Of a DNA stretch of 64,000 nucleotides, positions 29,500 to 37,778 are shown piece by piece. Position numbers and translations under genes: made by a program. The DNA comes from Maribacter sp. HTCC2170. GTDB lineage: Bacteria; Bacteroidota; Bacteroidia; Flavobacteriales; Flavobacteriaceae. How positions within the stretch are numbered: position 1 is the stretch's first letter; every line of letters begins with the position of its first letter. The notes beneath the pieces are model-generated. The model did not search any database and was not told the DNA's origin. It saw nothing but the letters and a program-made list of their open reading frames with translations. Location: NCBI RefSeq assembly GCF_000153165.2, contig NC_014472.1, positions 679,501 to 743,500 of the forward strand. Reading direction: 5' to 3'.

Positions 29500-30561
29500 T
29501 TGATTAATGAAAAAGCCAAATTGACTACAAATCTAAAATCCAAAACGAAAAATAGTAAGACCCTTTACATTATTGGTAATGGATTTGACTTGCATCACGG
29601 ACTAAAAACCGGTTATAATGATTTTGGTGAATATCTTTTAGACAACGATAAAGAGTTATTTGAATTGTTGGAAAAGTATATTGCTTTCACCATTAAAGGT
29701 GATACTCCAACAGAGGATGATAATCTATGGGGTGATTTTGAAGAAAATTTGGCCCATTTGGATATAGACGGCATCATTGATGATAACAATGTATACCTAC
29801 CGGATTGGTCGAGTGACGATTTTCGAGCGGGAGATTTGCATGCTTTTCCTAATACCATGATGGAAATTTGTGGAAAACTGACTTCTGATTTAATTCAAAA
29901 TTTTGAAGATTTCATCCTTAGAACTGTTTATAAAGAATCTGTTTCAGAAAGATTGATAGAACTAAATAAAAATGCCAAATATTTAAGTTTCAATTACACC
30001 AATACCTTAGAAAGATTATACGATATACCAAAAGAAAAAATCTTATACATACATAATAGTGCTTTCCACGGCTCAGGTGATATTATACTAGGTCATGGAA
30101 TTAAACCAGAAAATTTTAGAAATGACCCAACTCCACCAGATGGTTTGACAGAGGAAGAGATGGATAGGTGGGTGGAAGAGCAGAATGATAACTATGATTA
30201 TTCTTTTGATGAAGGAATGGAACAGTTATACCGATATTTTACTGACACCTATAAACCTACTGATACTATAATAAAAGCCAATGAAGATTTTTTTAAGAAA
30301 CTAGCTGACATTGAACAGATTTATATTTTTGGGCTTTCATTTTCAAGCGTTGATTTGCCTTATTTAATAGAGATAGTAAAGAATCTTAGCGTTAAGGTAA
30401 AATGGACTGTTTCCTATCGGTCGGCAAATAAAGTGGCAGAAGTTAAAAAGACCTTGGAAGGAATAGGGATTAAGGATATTAATTTTATTAAGCTAGATGA
30501 GTTGTTAATAGATAATAAACAACTTAAATTAGACCTCTTTCCAAATGAAAAAACAGCATAA
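29500..30561 (+). CDS. abiH: Abortive-infection protein AbiH
   Basis: 353 residues. The family hallmark LYIIGNGFDLHHGL lies near residue 22, with the conserved LSFNYTNTLERLY, IHNSAFHGSGDIILGHG and a late IFGLSFSSVDLPYL (order and spacing as in the AbiH family). The first start codon is TTG at 29500; no in-frame ATG precedes the core, so the exact start is uncertain. AbiH was first found as a lactococcal phage-resistance gene, with an unknown mechanism. Only 3 bp separate its stop from hsdMS, which argues for co-expression with the restriction system. Confidence 0.86.
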   Translation: MINEKAKLTTNLKSKTKNSKTLYIIGNGFDLHHGLKTGYNDFGEYLLDNDKELFELLEKYIAFTIKGDTPTEDDNLWGDFEENLAHLDIDGIIDDNNVYLPDWSSDDFRAGDLHAFPNTMMEICGKLTSDLIQNFEDFILRTVYKESVSERLIELNKNAKYLSFNYTNTLERLYDIPKEKILYIHNSAFHGSGDIILGHGIKPENFRNDPTPPDGLTEEEMDRWVEEQNDNYDYSFDEGMEQLYRYFTDTYKPTDTIIKANEDFFKKLADIEQIYIFGLSFSSVDLPYLIEIVKNLSVKVKWTVSYRSANKVAEVKKTLEGIGIKDINFIKLDELLIDNKQLKLDLFPNEKTA

Positions 30562-30564
30562 AAT

Positions 30565-32688
30565 ATGAGTTTCGAACAAACTTTTAAAAATATAGATGAC
30601 CTGCTTTACAAAGATTCAGGAGCAGATAGCGAATTAGATTACATAGGACAAACCTCTTGGGTTATGTTCTTGCGTTATTTAGACGAACTGGAACAAGACA
30701 AAGCAGACGAAGCGGAATTAAAAGGCGAAGAATACAAATTCATTTTAGATGAAGAATACCGTTGGCCAATTTGGGCAATGCCAAAAGATGATGACGGAAA
30801 ATTAGACTACCACAAGGCTATGACAGGACCAGATTTGGTTCAGTTTGTAGACAGAAAGTTATTTCCTTACTTGGCAGAGTTCAAACAAAAAGCTGACAAC
30901 CCAAAAACTATTGAATACAAGATTGGCGAAATATTCTCTGAACTGAAAAACAAAATTAAAAGCGGTTATAACTTACGAGAGATTTTAGAATATGCAGACG
31001 AACTTCCTTTTCGAGCTTCTACTGATAAACATGAGTTAAGCCACTTGTACGAAAGTAAGATTAAAAACATGGGTAATGCAGGTCGTAATGGTGGACAATA
31101 CTACACACCAAGACCGCTTATTCGTGCCATGATTAATGTGATTGACCCACAAATTGGAGAAAAAATTTATGATGGTGCAGCAGGTTCTTGTGGTTTCTTA
31201 TGCGAAACATACGAATACATGTATGAGCGCATGGAAAAAACAACCGGCAATCTTAAAACTTTACAAGAGGAAACACTTTATGGAAAAGAGAAAAAGAACT
31301 TGGCGTATGTTATTGGGGTCATGAACATGATTCTTCACGGCATTGAAGCCCCAAACATCATTCATACCAATACGCTGGGCGAAAATGTTCGTGATATACA
31401 AGAGAAGAATCGTTACCATGTTATTCTAGCGAATCCGCCATTTGGTGGTAAAGAAAGAAAAGAAGTACAACAAAATTTTGACATAAAAACGGGAGAAACT
31501 GCATCTTTGTTTCTACAGCATTTTATTAAAAGTTTAAAAACAGGTGGACGAGCGGCAATAGTAATAAAAGATTCTTTTTTATCTAATAATACTGAAAAAG
31601 CATACTCAACACTTCGGAAAAATCTACTTGGAAGTTGCGAGTTAAATTGTATTCTCGATTTGCCAAGAGGTACATTTTATGGAGCAGGAGTCAAAACTGT
31701 GGTTTTATTTTTTACAAAAGGGGCTCCAACTAAGAAAATATGGTACTATAAACTTGACCCTAAAAGAACTTTAGGGAAAACAAAACCTCTTAATGATAAT
31801 GATTTTAAAGATTTTCTTGAAAAAATAAGGAATAAAGAAATTGGTAAAAACTCTTGGATAATAAAAGCCCATGAAATAGATGAGAACACATGCAATTTAA
31901 CTCCAATAAATCCAAATGAGGAAAAGTTAGATAAGATATTAAGCCCTAATACGATTATTTCTGCTGTAAGCAAGTACTCCATGGATTTTAATTCAGAACT
32001 TCAAAAAATTAAAACCAATATCGACAGTTATTTGTCAGAAGTTAATCTAATGCTAAAAAATGAGGGAGGAATATGGAAAGAGGAACGTTTCGGCGATGTT
32101 TGTGAATTTGTAAGGGGTCCTTTTGGCGGTAGTTTAAAAAAATCAATTTTTGTTGAAAAGGGAATTGCAGTTTATGAACAACAACATGCAATAAATAACC
32201 AATTTGAACATGTAAGATATTACATAAATCAAGATAAGTTCAATGAAATGAAAAGATTTGAACTTAAATCAGGTGACTTAATAATGAGTTGTTCGGGCAC
32301 AATGGGTAAGGTTGCTATTGTCCCTAAATCATTTGAAAAAGGAATAATAAATCAGGCTTTATTAAAACTATCACCTAATCCTTCAATTGATGTAAATTTT
32401 TTGAAGTATTGGATGGAAAGTAAAGTATTCAAACTAAAAATTGAAGAACTATCAATGGGTGCAGCAATTAAGAATGTAGCTTCTGTGAAAATTCTAAAAG
32501 AAATAATGGTACCTATTCCTCCAATTGAAATACAAAAGAGAATTATTCAAAGAATCGATTCTTTAGTTAATTCTTTTGAAGATGCAATACTCATAACGCG
32601 TAATCAGCTTAATCATTTGGAAGACCTCGGAGAGTCTCTACTACAGGAAACTTTTGAAGCAAGTATTGAGGAATTAGAATCTGCTTAA
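30565..32688 (+). CDS. hsdM: Type I modification methyltransferase fused to a half specificity subunit
   Basis: 707 residues. Residues 1-150 match the HsdM N-terminal helical domain. The adenine-methylase core has motif I (DGAAGSCGF, 203-211) and the catalytic NPPFG (290-294). From about residue 505 an HsdS-like part begins: one target-recognition domain (FGDVCEFVRGPFGGS … LKYWMESKVFKLKIEEL) and one long helical spacer (MVPIPPIEIQKRIIQRIDS). A normal HsdS has two such halves, so this fusion probably dimerises and recognises a symmetric bipartite site. It methylates adenine to protect host DNA. It lies 2 bp before hsdR. Confidence 0.9.
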   Translation: MSFEQTFKNIDDLLYKDSGADSELDYIGQTSWVMFLRYLDELEQDKADEAELKGEEYKFILDEEYRWPIWAMPKDDDGKLDYHKAMTGPDLVQFVDRKLFPYLAEFKQKADNPKTIEYKIGEIFSELKNKIKSGYNLREILEYADELPFRASTDKHELSHLYESKIKNMGNAGRNGGQYYTPRPLIRAMINVIDPQIGEKIYDGAAGSCGFLCETYEYMYERMEKTTGNLKTLQEETLYGKEKKNLAYVIGVMNMILHGIEAPNIIHTNTLGENVRDIQEKNRYHVILANPPFGGKERKEVQQNFDIKTGETASLFLQHFIKSLKTGGRAAIVIKDSFLSNNTEKAYSTLRKNLLGSCELNCILDLPRGTFYGAGVKTVVLFFTKGAPTKKIWYYKLDPKRTLGKTKPLNDNDFKDFLEKIRNKEIGKNSWIIKAHEIDENTCNLTPINPNEEKLDKILSPNTIISAVSKYSMDFNSELQKIKTNIDSYLSEVNLMLKNEGGIWKEERFGDVCEFVRGPFGGSLKKSIFVEKGIAVYEQQHAINNQFEHVRYYINQDKFNEMKRFELKSGDLIMSCSGTMGKVAIVPKSFEKGIINQALLKLSPNPSIDVNFLKYWMESKVFKLKIEELSMGAAIKNVASVKILKEIMVPIPPIEIQKRIIQRIDSLVNSFEDAILITRNQLNHLEDLGESLLQETFEASIEELESA

Positions 32689-32690
32689 TA

Positions 32691-35138
32691 ATGAATGAGG
32701 CTCAAACCAAACACGATTTAATAGAGCCCGCTTTGCGTGAAGCAGGTTGGGGCATTGTTAAAGGTAGTCGATTGCGTTTGGAGTTTCCTATTACCAAAGG
32801 TCGTTTAATTGGTCAAAACAGACGTTCTAAACCACTTTTTGCTGATTATGTTTTAGAATATAAAAACAGAAGAATAGGTATTGTAGAAGCTAAAAAAAGA
32901 GATTTATATTATACAGATGGTGTTGGTCAAGCCAAAGACTACGCAGAACGTCTAAATATTCGATTTACGTACGCCACCAACGGTTTACAAATCTATGGTA
33001 TAGATTTAGAAGAATGTACAGAAGGTGATGTATCTAAATACCCAACACCTGACGAGCTTTGGGAAATGACGTACCCAACGCCTAAAGAAGATTACAAAGT
33101 TGAGATTGCCAATTGGAAAGAACGCTTATTTGCAATTCCTTTCGAAGATAGAGGAGGCACTTGGCAACCAAGATATTATCAACAAAATGCAATCGCTAAA
33201 GTATTAGAAGCTATTTCAGAGAAGAAGGACAGAATCTTGCTGACTTTAGCAACAGGAACAGGAAAAACTGCAATTGCCTTTCAAATTGCTTGGAAATTAT
33301 TTCATGCCAAATGGAATTTAAGGCGAGATGCATCAAGAAGTCCAAGAATCTTATTCTTAGCAGACAGAAATATTTTAGCAGACCAAGCATTTAATTCATT
33401 CAATGCTTTTGATACCATTGATGAAAACATAAAGGTTCGAATCCGACCGTCGGAAATAAAAAAGAAAGGTACGGTACCTACAAATGGGAGTGTTTTCTTT
33501 ACCATTTTTCAAACTTTTATGACGGATGCACAAAAGAATGTTGACCTAGAAGAAGTTTCTGAGGATGTAATACCTGAAATAAAAAAACCAGAAGATTTTA
33601 ATTTCGGACAATACCCACCAGATTTTTTCGACTTGATAGTTATTGACGAGTGTCATCGTGGAGGTGGTAATGATGAAAGTTCTTGGAGAGCCATAATGGA
33701 TTATTTTTCGCCTGCTGTACAATTAGGTTTAACTGCAACGCCAAAACGAGATGTAAACGGAGATACCTACAATTACTTTGGTGACCCTGTCTATACTTAT
33801 AAGTTAAAAGATGGTATTAATGATGGTTTCTTAACCCCTTTTAAGGTAAAAGAAATTCAAACCAATTATGATGAATACACAGTAACAGAAGATGATACTA
33901 TAATTTTCGGTGAAGCAGAGGTAGGCGATACTTTTACCTATAGGGATTATGGTCGTAAAATTATAATTCAACAGGTTGAGGAATATAGAGTTAAAAAATT
34001 CTTGGAAATCATTAATCAAAACCAAAAGTCTTTGGTTTTCTGTGCAACTCAAAAGCACGCTGCATTAATAAGAGATTTAATAAATCAAAATACAGATAGT
34101 AAGAGTACAAATTATTGTCATCGTGTAACGGCAGATGATGGCAAAATGGGCGAACTGCACCTAAGAGATTTTCAAGACAATGAAAAAAGTATTCCTACTA
34201 TATTAACAACTTCACAAAAGTTGAGTACGGGTGTAGATGCACCAGAAATTAGAAACATTGTTTTACTTCGTCCTGTAGATTCCATGGTAGAGTTTAAGCA
34301 AATAGTTGGTCGTGGCACAAGGTTATTTGATAGTAAAGATTATTTCACCTTGTTCGATTTTGTGAATGCTCATAATCATTTTCAAGACCCAGAATGGGAC
34401 GGCGAACCTATACCGCCAGAACCATCAACGGGAGGCGGAACACCAAGAGTTTGTAATATTTGCGGAGAAACACCTTGTGTTTGCGAAAGACCGGAGCCTG
34501 AACCCTGTCCTGAATGTGATAATATTCCTTGTGTTTGCGAAACACCACCGAGAAGAATGATTAAAGTTAAACTCTCGGATAACAAAGTGAGAGAAATAGA
34601 TTCTATGGTCAAGACTTCATTTTGGAGTCCATCAGGAAAACCAATTTCCTCACAAGAATTTATTGAGCAATTGTTTGGGGATTTACCTTCATTCTTTGCA
34701 AGTGAAAATGAATTACGAAAAATTTGGAGTTTGCCAAGCACACGCAAAAAATTGCTAAACGAGCTAAGCGAAAAAGGATACACAAACTCGCAATTGGAAG
34801 ATTTGAGAAATTTAATTCACGGTGAAGAAAGTGACCTTTTTGATGTGTTAAGCTACGTAGCGTATCACAAAGACCTTGTTCCTCGATTAGAAAGAGCAGG
34901 TAAAGCTAAAATCCAGATGAATGACTACAATCCAAAGCAACAGGAGTTTTTGAACTTTGTATTAGAGCAATATGTCAAAGAAGGAGTTGATGAACTGGAT
35001 GACGCCAAACTTCCAAATTTATTAGAATTGAAGTATCAGGCTATCGCTGACGCCAAAAATGAACTAGGTGCAATTAAGTCAATAAGAGATACCTTTATTG
35101 GGTTTCAGGAGTTGTTGTATCGAGATAGGGCAATGTGA
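32691..35138 (+). CDS. hsdR: Type I restriction endonuclease subunit R (EcoEI-type) with Cys-rich insert
   Basis: 815 residues. The N-terminal nuclease has the PD-(D/E)xK-like residues D52, E66 and K68 (ADYVLEY … GIVEAKK). The motor has Walker A ATGTGKT (about 187-193), DECH in VIDECHRGG, TATP and a late VGRGTR motif. The C-terminal part matches the shorter EcoEI-type R subunits. Residues 586-622 hold two tandem CxxC…PCVCE units, likely a zinc-binding insert. It translocates DNA and cuts unmethylated sites with the HsdMS partner. Confidence 0.92.
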   Translation: MNEAQTKHDLIEPALREAGWGIVKGSRLRLEFPITKGRLIGQNRRSKPLFADYVLEYKNRRIGIVEAKKRDLYYTDGVGQAKDYAERLNIRFTYATNGLQIYGIDLEECTEGDVSKYPTPDELWEMTYPTPKEDYKVEIANWKERLFAIPFEDRGGTWQPRYYQQNAIAKVLEAISEKKDRILLTLATGTGKTAIAFQIAWKLFHAKWNLRRDASRSPRILFLADRNILADQAFNSFNAFDTIDENIKVRIRPSEIKKKGTVPTNGSVFFTIFQTFMTDAQKNVDLEEVSEDVIPEIKKPEDFNFGQYPPDFFDLIVIDECHRGGGNDESSWRAIMDYFSPAVQLGLTATPKRDVNGDTYNYFGDPVYTYKLKDGINDGFLTPFKVKEIQTNYDEYTVTEDDTIIFGEAEVGDTFTYRDYGRKIIIQQVEEYRVKKFLEIINQNQKSLVFCATQKHAALIRDLINQNTDSKSTNYCHRVTADDGKMGELHLRDFQDNEKSIPTILTTSQKLSTGVDAPEIRNIVLLRPVDSMVEFKQIVGRGTRLFDSKDYFTLFDFVNAHNHFQDPEWDGEPIPPEPSTGGGTPRVCNICGETPCVCERPEPEPCPECDNIPCVCETPPRRMIKVKLSDNKVREIDSMVKTSFWSPSGKPISSQEFIEQLFGDLPSFFASENELRKIWSLPSTRKKLLNELSEKGYTNSQLEDLRNLIHGEESDLFDVLSYVAYHKDLVPRLERAGKAKIQMNDYNPKQQEFLNFVLEQYVKEGVDELDDAKLPNLLELKYQAIADAKNELGAIKSIRDTFIGFQELLYRDRAM

Positions 35139-35210
35139 GAATGGAGGATGAATTAATCAACTAGTAATCAATTGCAATTTATTGAATATCAGGTTTTAGC
35201 AGAACATCTG

Positions 35211-36608
35211 TTACATTAGGGTAATTAGTAGTTTATTGTTTATTGTAATTCCCTTATCTTCTGTCCAGTTCTCCAATTCTATAGTTGGTTTTAATCTCGT
35301 AATATCGAATAAATATTTTTCCATTTTATTTTGTAATAGTGTTTTCATATCGTCTGTTGTAACTAATGAATCATGTATGCTCAACAATGGCATTTCAGGA
35401 TATTTGGCCGCAATTTTCTTCGCTACACAATCCAAAAGGCAGTATGCCTCAACATGACTTAATAATTGATAAAATTCTACATCTTCATCTTCTTTTATTC
35501 GTTGAATAATAGCATAAATAGAGGGGAAAGCAGCAGCAAAGGCCTTGGTCTCCGCCGAACTGTACCCTTTTTTACAGTTAAATACGGTCAGTACCACTTC
35601 TTTCATACAGTCTCTTTCAGACTCGTATAATTTCTTGGTTATAAACTCTTTCATGCCCTTGCCATTAATTACTATTCTAAAAGGTTTTCCTGTTTCTAAA
35701 TCATATTGAATTGGAATTATTTTAATAAGTACATTGTATAAATCCTCGTTGATTACATCACAAGCAAAGGCACGGGCTTCATCAATATCAACTAGAGCGC
35801 ACAACTCTTGAATCAAATTCATTCCTAGAATTTTGGTTGCACCTATTCTTTCCAAATAATCTATGTCCCGAAAACAAAGACCTTTTAAAATGGCGCATAA
35901 AAAATAAGGCTGAGATGTTTTTAAATCAAGGCCAACTAAACCTTTATCTTGATATCTTAAATGCTTTCTAAGGCTTCTGTTTGTCCTTGTGAGGGTTGTG
36001 TGAAGTCGGTTGTCCGTTTCAGGTTTTATACTGTAAGTCCATGATTTATCTTCCCATTCTGAAATAAGCTGCATGCTATGAATGTATTTCTGATGGTCAT
36101 CGTTATTCCGGTAGTAGCTTATCTCGTTGTGGGCATCCTCTCGATTGATACTTAGGTTTTCATCGAACCATCTAACCAAATGTGGGCGTTGCTCTCTGCA
36201 AAAATCCATTTGATGGGATTTAGAACTATCTCGTCCCTTTTGGTCGAATTTTTCTAAAACGGATTTATTCCATATTCTAAATGGCACAATTTCACCATGG
36301 AAGTATTGTTCAGGAATCCGATATGCAGCACATTTGCCATGAAAGGATGAATGGTTTCTAACTTTTTCAATGAACCTATTTTTAATAAGAAACCTCATGT
36401 AATCAGCAGCTTTCCAATCAACCCCTTTCAACTTTTGGGAATCTAAATTGACCCGCATAAAGTCAATTTCATTACCCCGATATGAGGTTGGCATGCTATT
36501 GATTAGGCTTACAAAATAAACAGCCTTGTCCAATTCCAATTTGTTCTGTAGTCCAATACTCTCTTTAAGGTCTTCAAGTAATGGCTTTTGAATTATCACT
36601 GATTTCAT
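35211..36608 (-). CDS. Protein with DNA polymerase I / T7 RNA polymerase superfamily motifs
   Basis: About 465 residues from ATG at 36608 (a GTG six bases upstream is possible). Motifs consistent with a single-subunit polymerase palm and fingers appear in the right order, numbered from that GTG: RLHTTLTR (R203), motif A LVGLDLKTSQPYFL (D230, S234), motif B ERDCMKEVVLTVFN (R334, K338), FAAAFPSIYAI, and motif C LLSIHDSLVTT (H414, D415). Motif B and C spacing recalls T7 RNA polymerase (RSVTK…, VHDSF). There is no exonuclease domain and it is shorter than known enzymes. Its start overlaps the excisionase-like gene upstream, so both form one operon. A role in element replication or priming is inference. 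Confidence 0.55.
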   Translation of the reverse strand: MKSVIIQKPLLEDLKESIGLQNKLELDKAVYFVSLINSMPTSYRGNEIDFMRVNLDSQKLKGVDWKAADYMRFLIKNRFIEKVRNHSSFHGKCAAYRIPEQYFHGEIVPFRIWNKSVLEKFDQKGRDSSKSHQMDFCREQRPHLVRWFDENLSINREDAHNEISYYRNNDDHQKYIHSMQLISEWEDKSWTYSIKPETDNRLHTTLTRTNRSLRKHLRYQDKGLVGLDLKTSQPYFLCAILKGLCFRDIDYLERIGATKILGMNLIQELCALVDIDEARAFACDVINEDLYNVLIKIIPIQYDLETGKPFRIVINGKGMKEFITKKLYESERDCMKEVVLTVFNCKKGYSSAETKAFAAAFPSIYAIIQRIKEDEDVEFYQLLSHVEAYCLLDCVAKKIAAKYPEMPLLSIHDSLVTTDDMKTLLQNKMEKYLFDITRLKPTIELENWTEDKGITINNKLLITLM

Positions 36609-36613
36609 AATCA

Positions 36614-36895
36614 CTACTGATTAAGCCTGATAATGGCAGCTTCAACTTCTTCTCTCTTATAATAGACCCTATTGCCAATACCATAAGACGTCAGTACTCC
36701 CTTTTTCGTCCAAATATAAAGTGTGCTAAGGTCGATTTGAAGCATTTTGGCTACATCTGCTCTACTTAAATAATCTATTGGGGCATTTGTTGAAAAGCCT
36801 TTTTTTAACTCCTCTAGCTGCTTGCTTAGCCCCTTTAAAATTTCATGTTTTAACTCCTCCGGAGTAACTTGTAAAAATTGAATTGTTTTGCTCAT
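36614..36895 (-). CDS. Excisionase-like helix-turn-helix DNA-binding protein
   Basis: 93 residues. The C-terminal half is an MerR/AlpA-type winged HTH (LSRADVAKMLQIDLSTLYIWTKKGVLTSYGIGNRVYYKREEVEAAI), the fold used by recombination directionality factors. The N-terminal 40 residues form a helix. It is followed by the polymerase-motif gene in overlap, and preceded by four iteron-like repeats in its promoter region. It may control both excision and that operon. Not specific enough to name. Confidence 0.8.
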   Translation of the reverse strand: MSKTIQFLQVTPEELKHEILKGLSKQLEELKKGFSTNAPIDYLSRADVAKMLQIDLSTLYIWTKKGVLTSYGIGNRVYYKREEVEAAIIRLNQ

Positions 36896-36955
36896 AATAT
36901 GTCTTTTTTATAATTATTAGAGCTAAACTATAGAATCAAAAAAAGGTGGTAATCC

Positions 36956-37052
36956 AAGGGGAATAACCTTGTTTTTAAGGTATTGCGATAGCTTGAATCA
37001 GTGATTTCAAAGGGGAATTAAAGGGGAATAAAATGAGTCTAAAGGGGAATTA
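36956..37052. repeat. Four iteron-like direct repeats AAGGGGAATWA
   Basis: AAGGGGAATW occurs at 36956, 37010, 37021 and 37042, all in the same orientation, three of them 11 and 21 bp apart (one and two helical turns). They sit upstream of the excisionase-like / polymerase-motif operon and reach into the stop codon of the neighbouring gene. This is typical of replication iterons or of an operator array for a DNA-binding protein. Confidence 0.6.
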
Positions 37053-37754
37053 GGTAAGGAGGTGATTAAATTTGTTCAAATCAAGAGACCTTTTATTAAA
37101 TTTACTCGGTTTGGATTGGTCACCTACGTTCAAATTATAGAAATCCTCGAAGAAGTGTATGTGATTAGTTAGCGATATGTTCTTATTCAAAATACTATTG
37201 CTATTCAATACTCTGCAAAAATCTACTAATTCATTTTTTTTGCCCATCCAAAAATAACCACTATTATCAAATCCAACTAATCCATATTCTACGGCTTTGG
37301 AATTAACTTCTTTGAATTTCATCAGTTTGTCTTGGAAGATATGTTTTTCTAATTTTTTATTCTTAATTGTTGTTAGAGCTTCAATCTCGGTTTGAGGAAA
37401 GTAATCTCCATAGTATTGAGCCATATATGTTAGTGTATCTCTATAGCTTTTAGAATATCTTTCAATAATGATTCTTTGTGCATCATTGCCCTTGAGAGAT
37501 TTTAGTGACTTAGCAGACCTATTTATATTGCTGACATAAGACTTAACCATTAGTTTGACTTTGAAATCAGTGGTTGACCTATGTGTCCTAATAGTTAAGT
37601 CCTTCAAAAAAAACTTCCTTTGATTTTCTATAACCTCATCTAAATGCGCAAGGTATTCTTCTCGATTTTGATAAAATTCATCAGTTAATTCATTGTCAAT
37701 TTCTATTAATGAATTTTTCATGTAGTGATATATCACAAGTCTTTTAATTTTCAT
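37050..37754 (-). CDS. Uncharacterised element protein, possibly RteC-like
   Basis: 234 residues, mostly helical and basic (YIRTHRSTTDFKVKL, NINRSAKSLKSLKG). The C-terminal region YFWMGKKNELVDFCRVLNSN … FEDFYNLN recalls the C-terminal domain of RteC-type proteins, which regulate excision of Bacteroides conjugative transposons. The match is weak and by eye only. It lies 24 bp downstream of the integrase on the same strand, so it is probably co-transcribed with it. Confidence 0.5.
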   Translation of the reverse strand: MKIKRLVIYHYMKNSLIEIDNELTDEFYQNREEYLAHLDEVIENQRKFFLKDLTIRTHRSTTDFKVKLMVKSYVSNINRSAKSLKSLKGNDAQRIIIERYSKSYRDTLTYMAQYYGDYFPQTEIEALTTIKNKKLEKHIFQDKLMKFKEVNSKAVEYGLVGFDNSGYFWMGKKNELVDFCRVLNSNSILNKNISLTNHIHFFEDFYNLNVGDQSKPSKFNKRSLDLNKFNHLLT

Positions 37755-37778
37755 ATGAGATTATTCCTTAATTCATCT

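Noticed and set aside
36956-37052. CRISPR array
   Set aside because: Repeats are only about 10-11 bp with irregular spacing and no cas genes are nearby. An iteron or operator array fits better.
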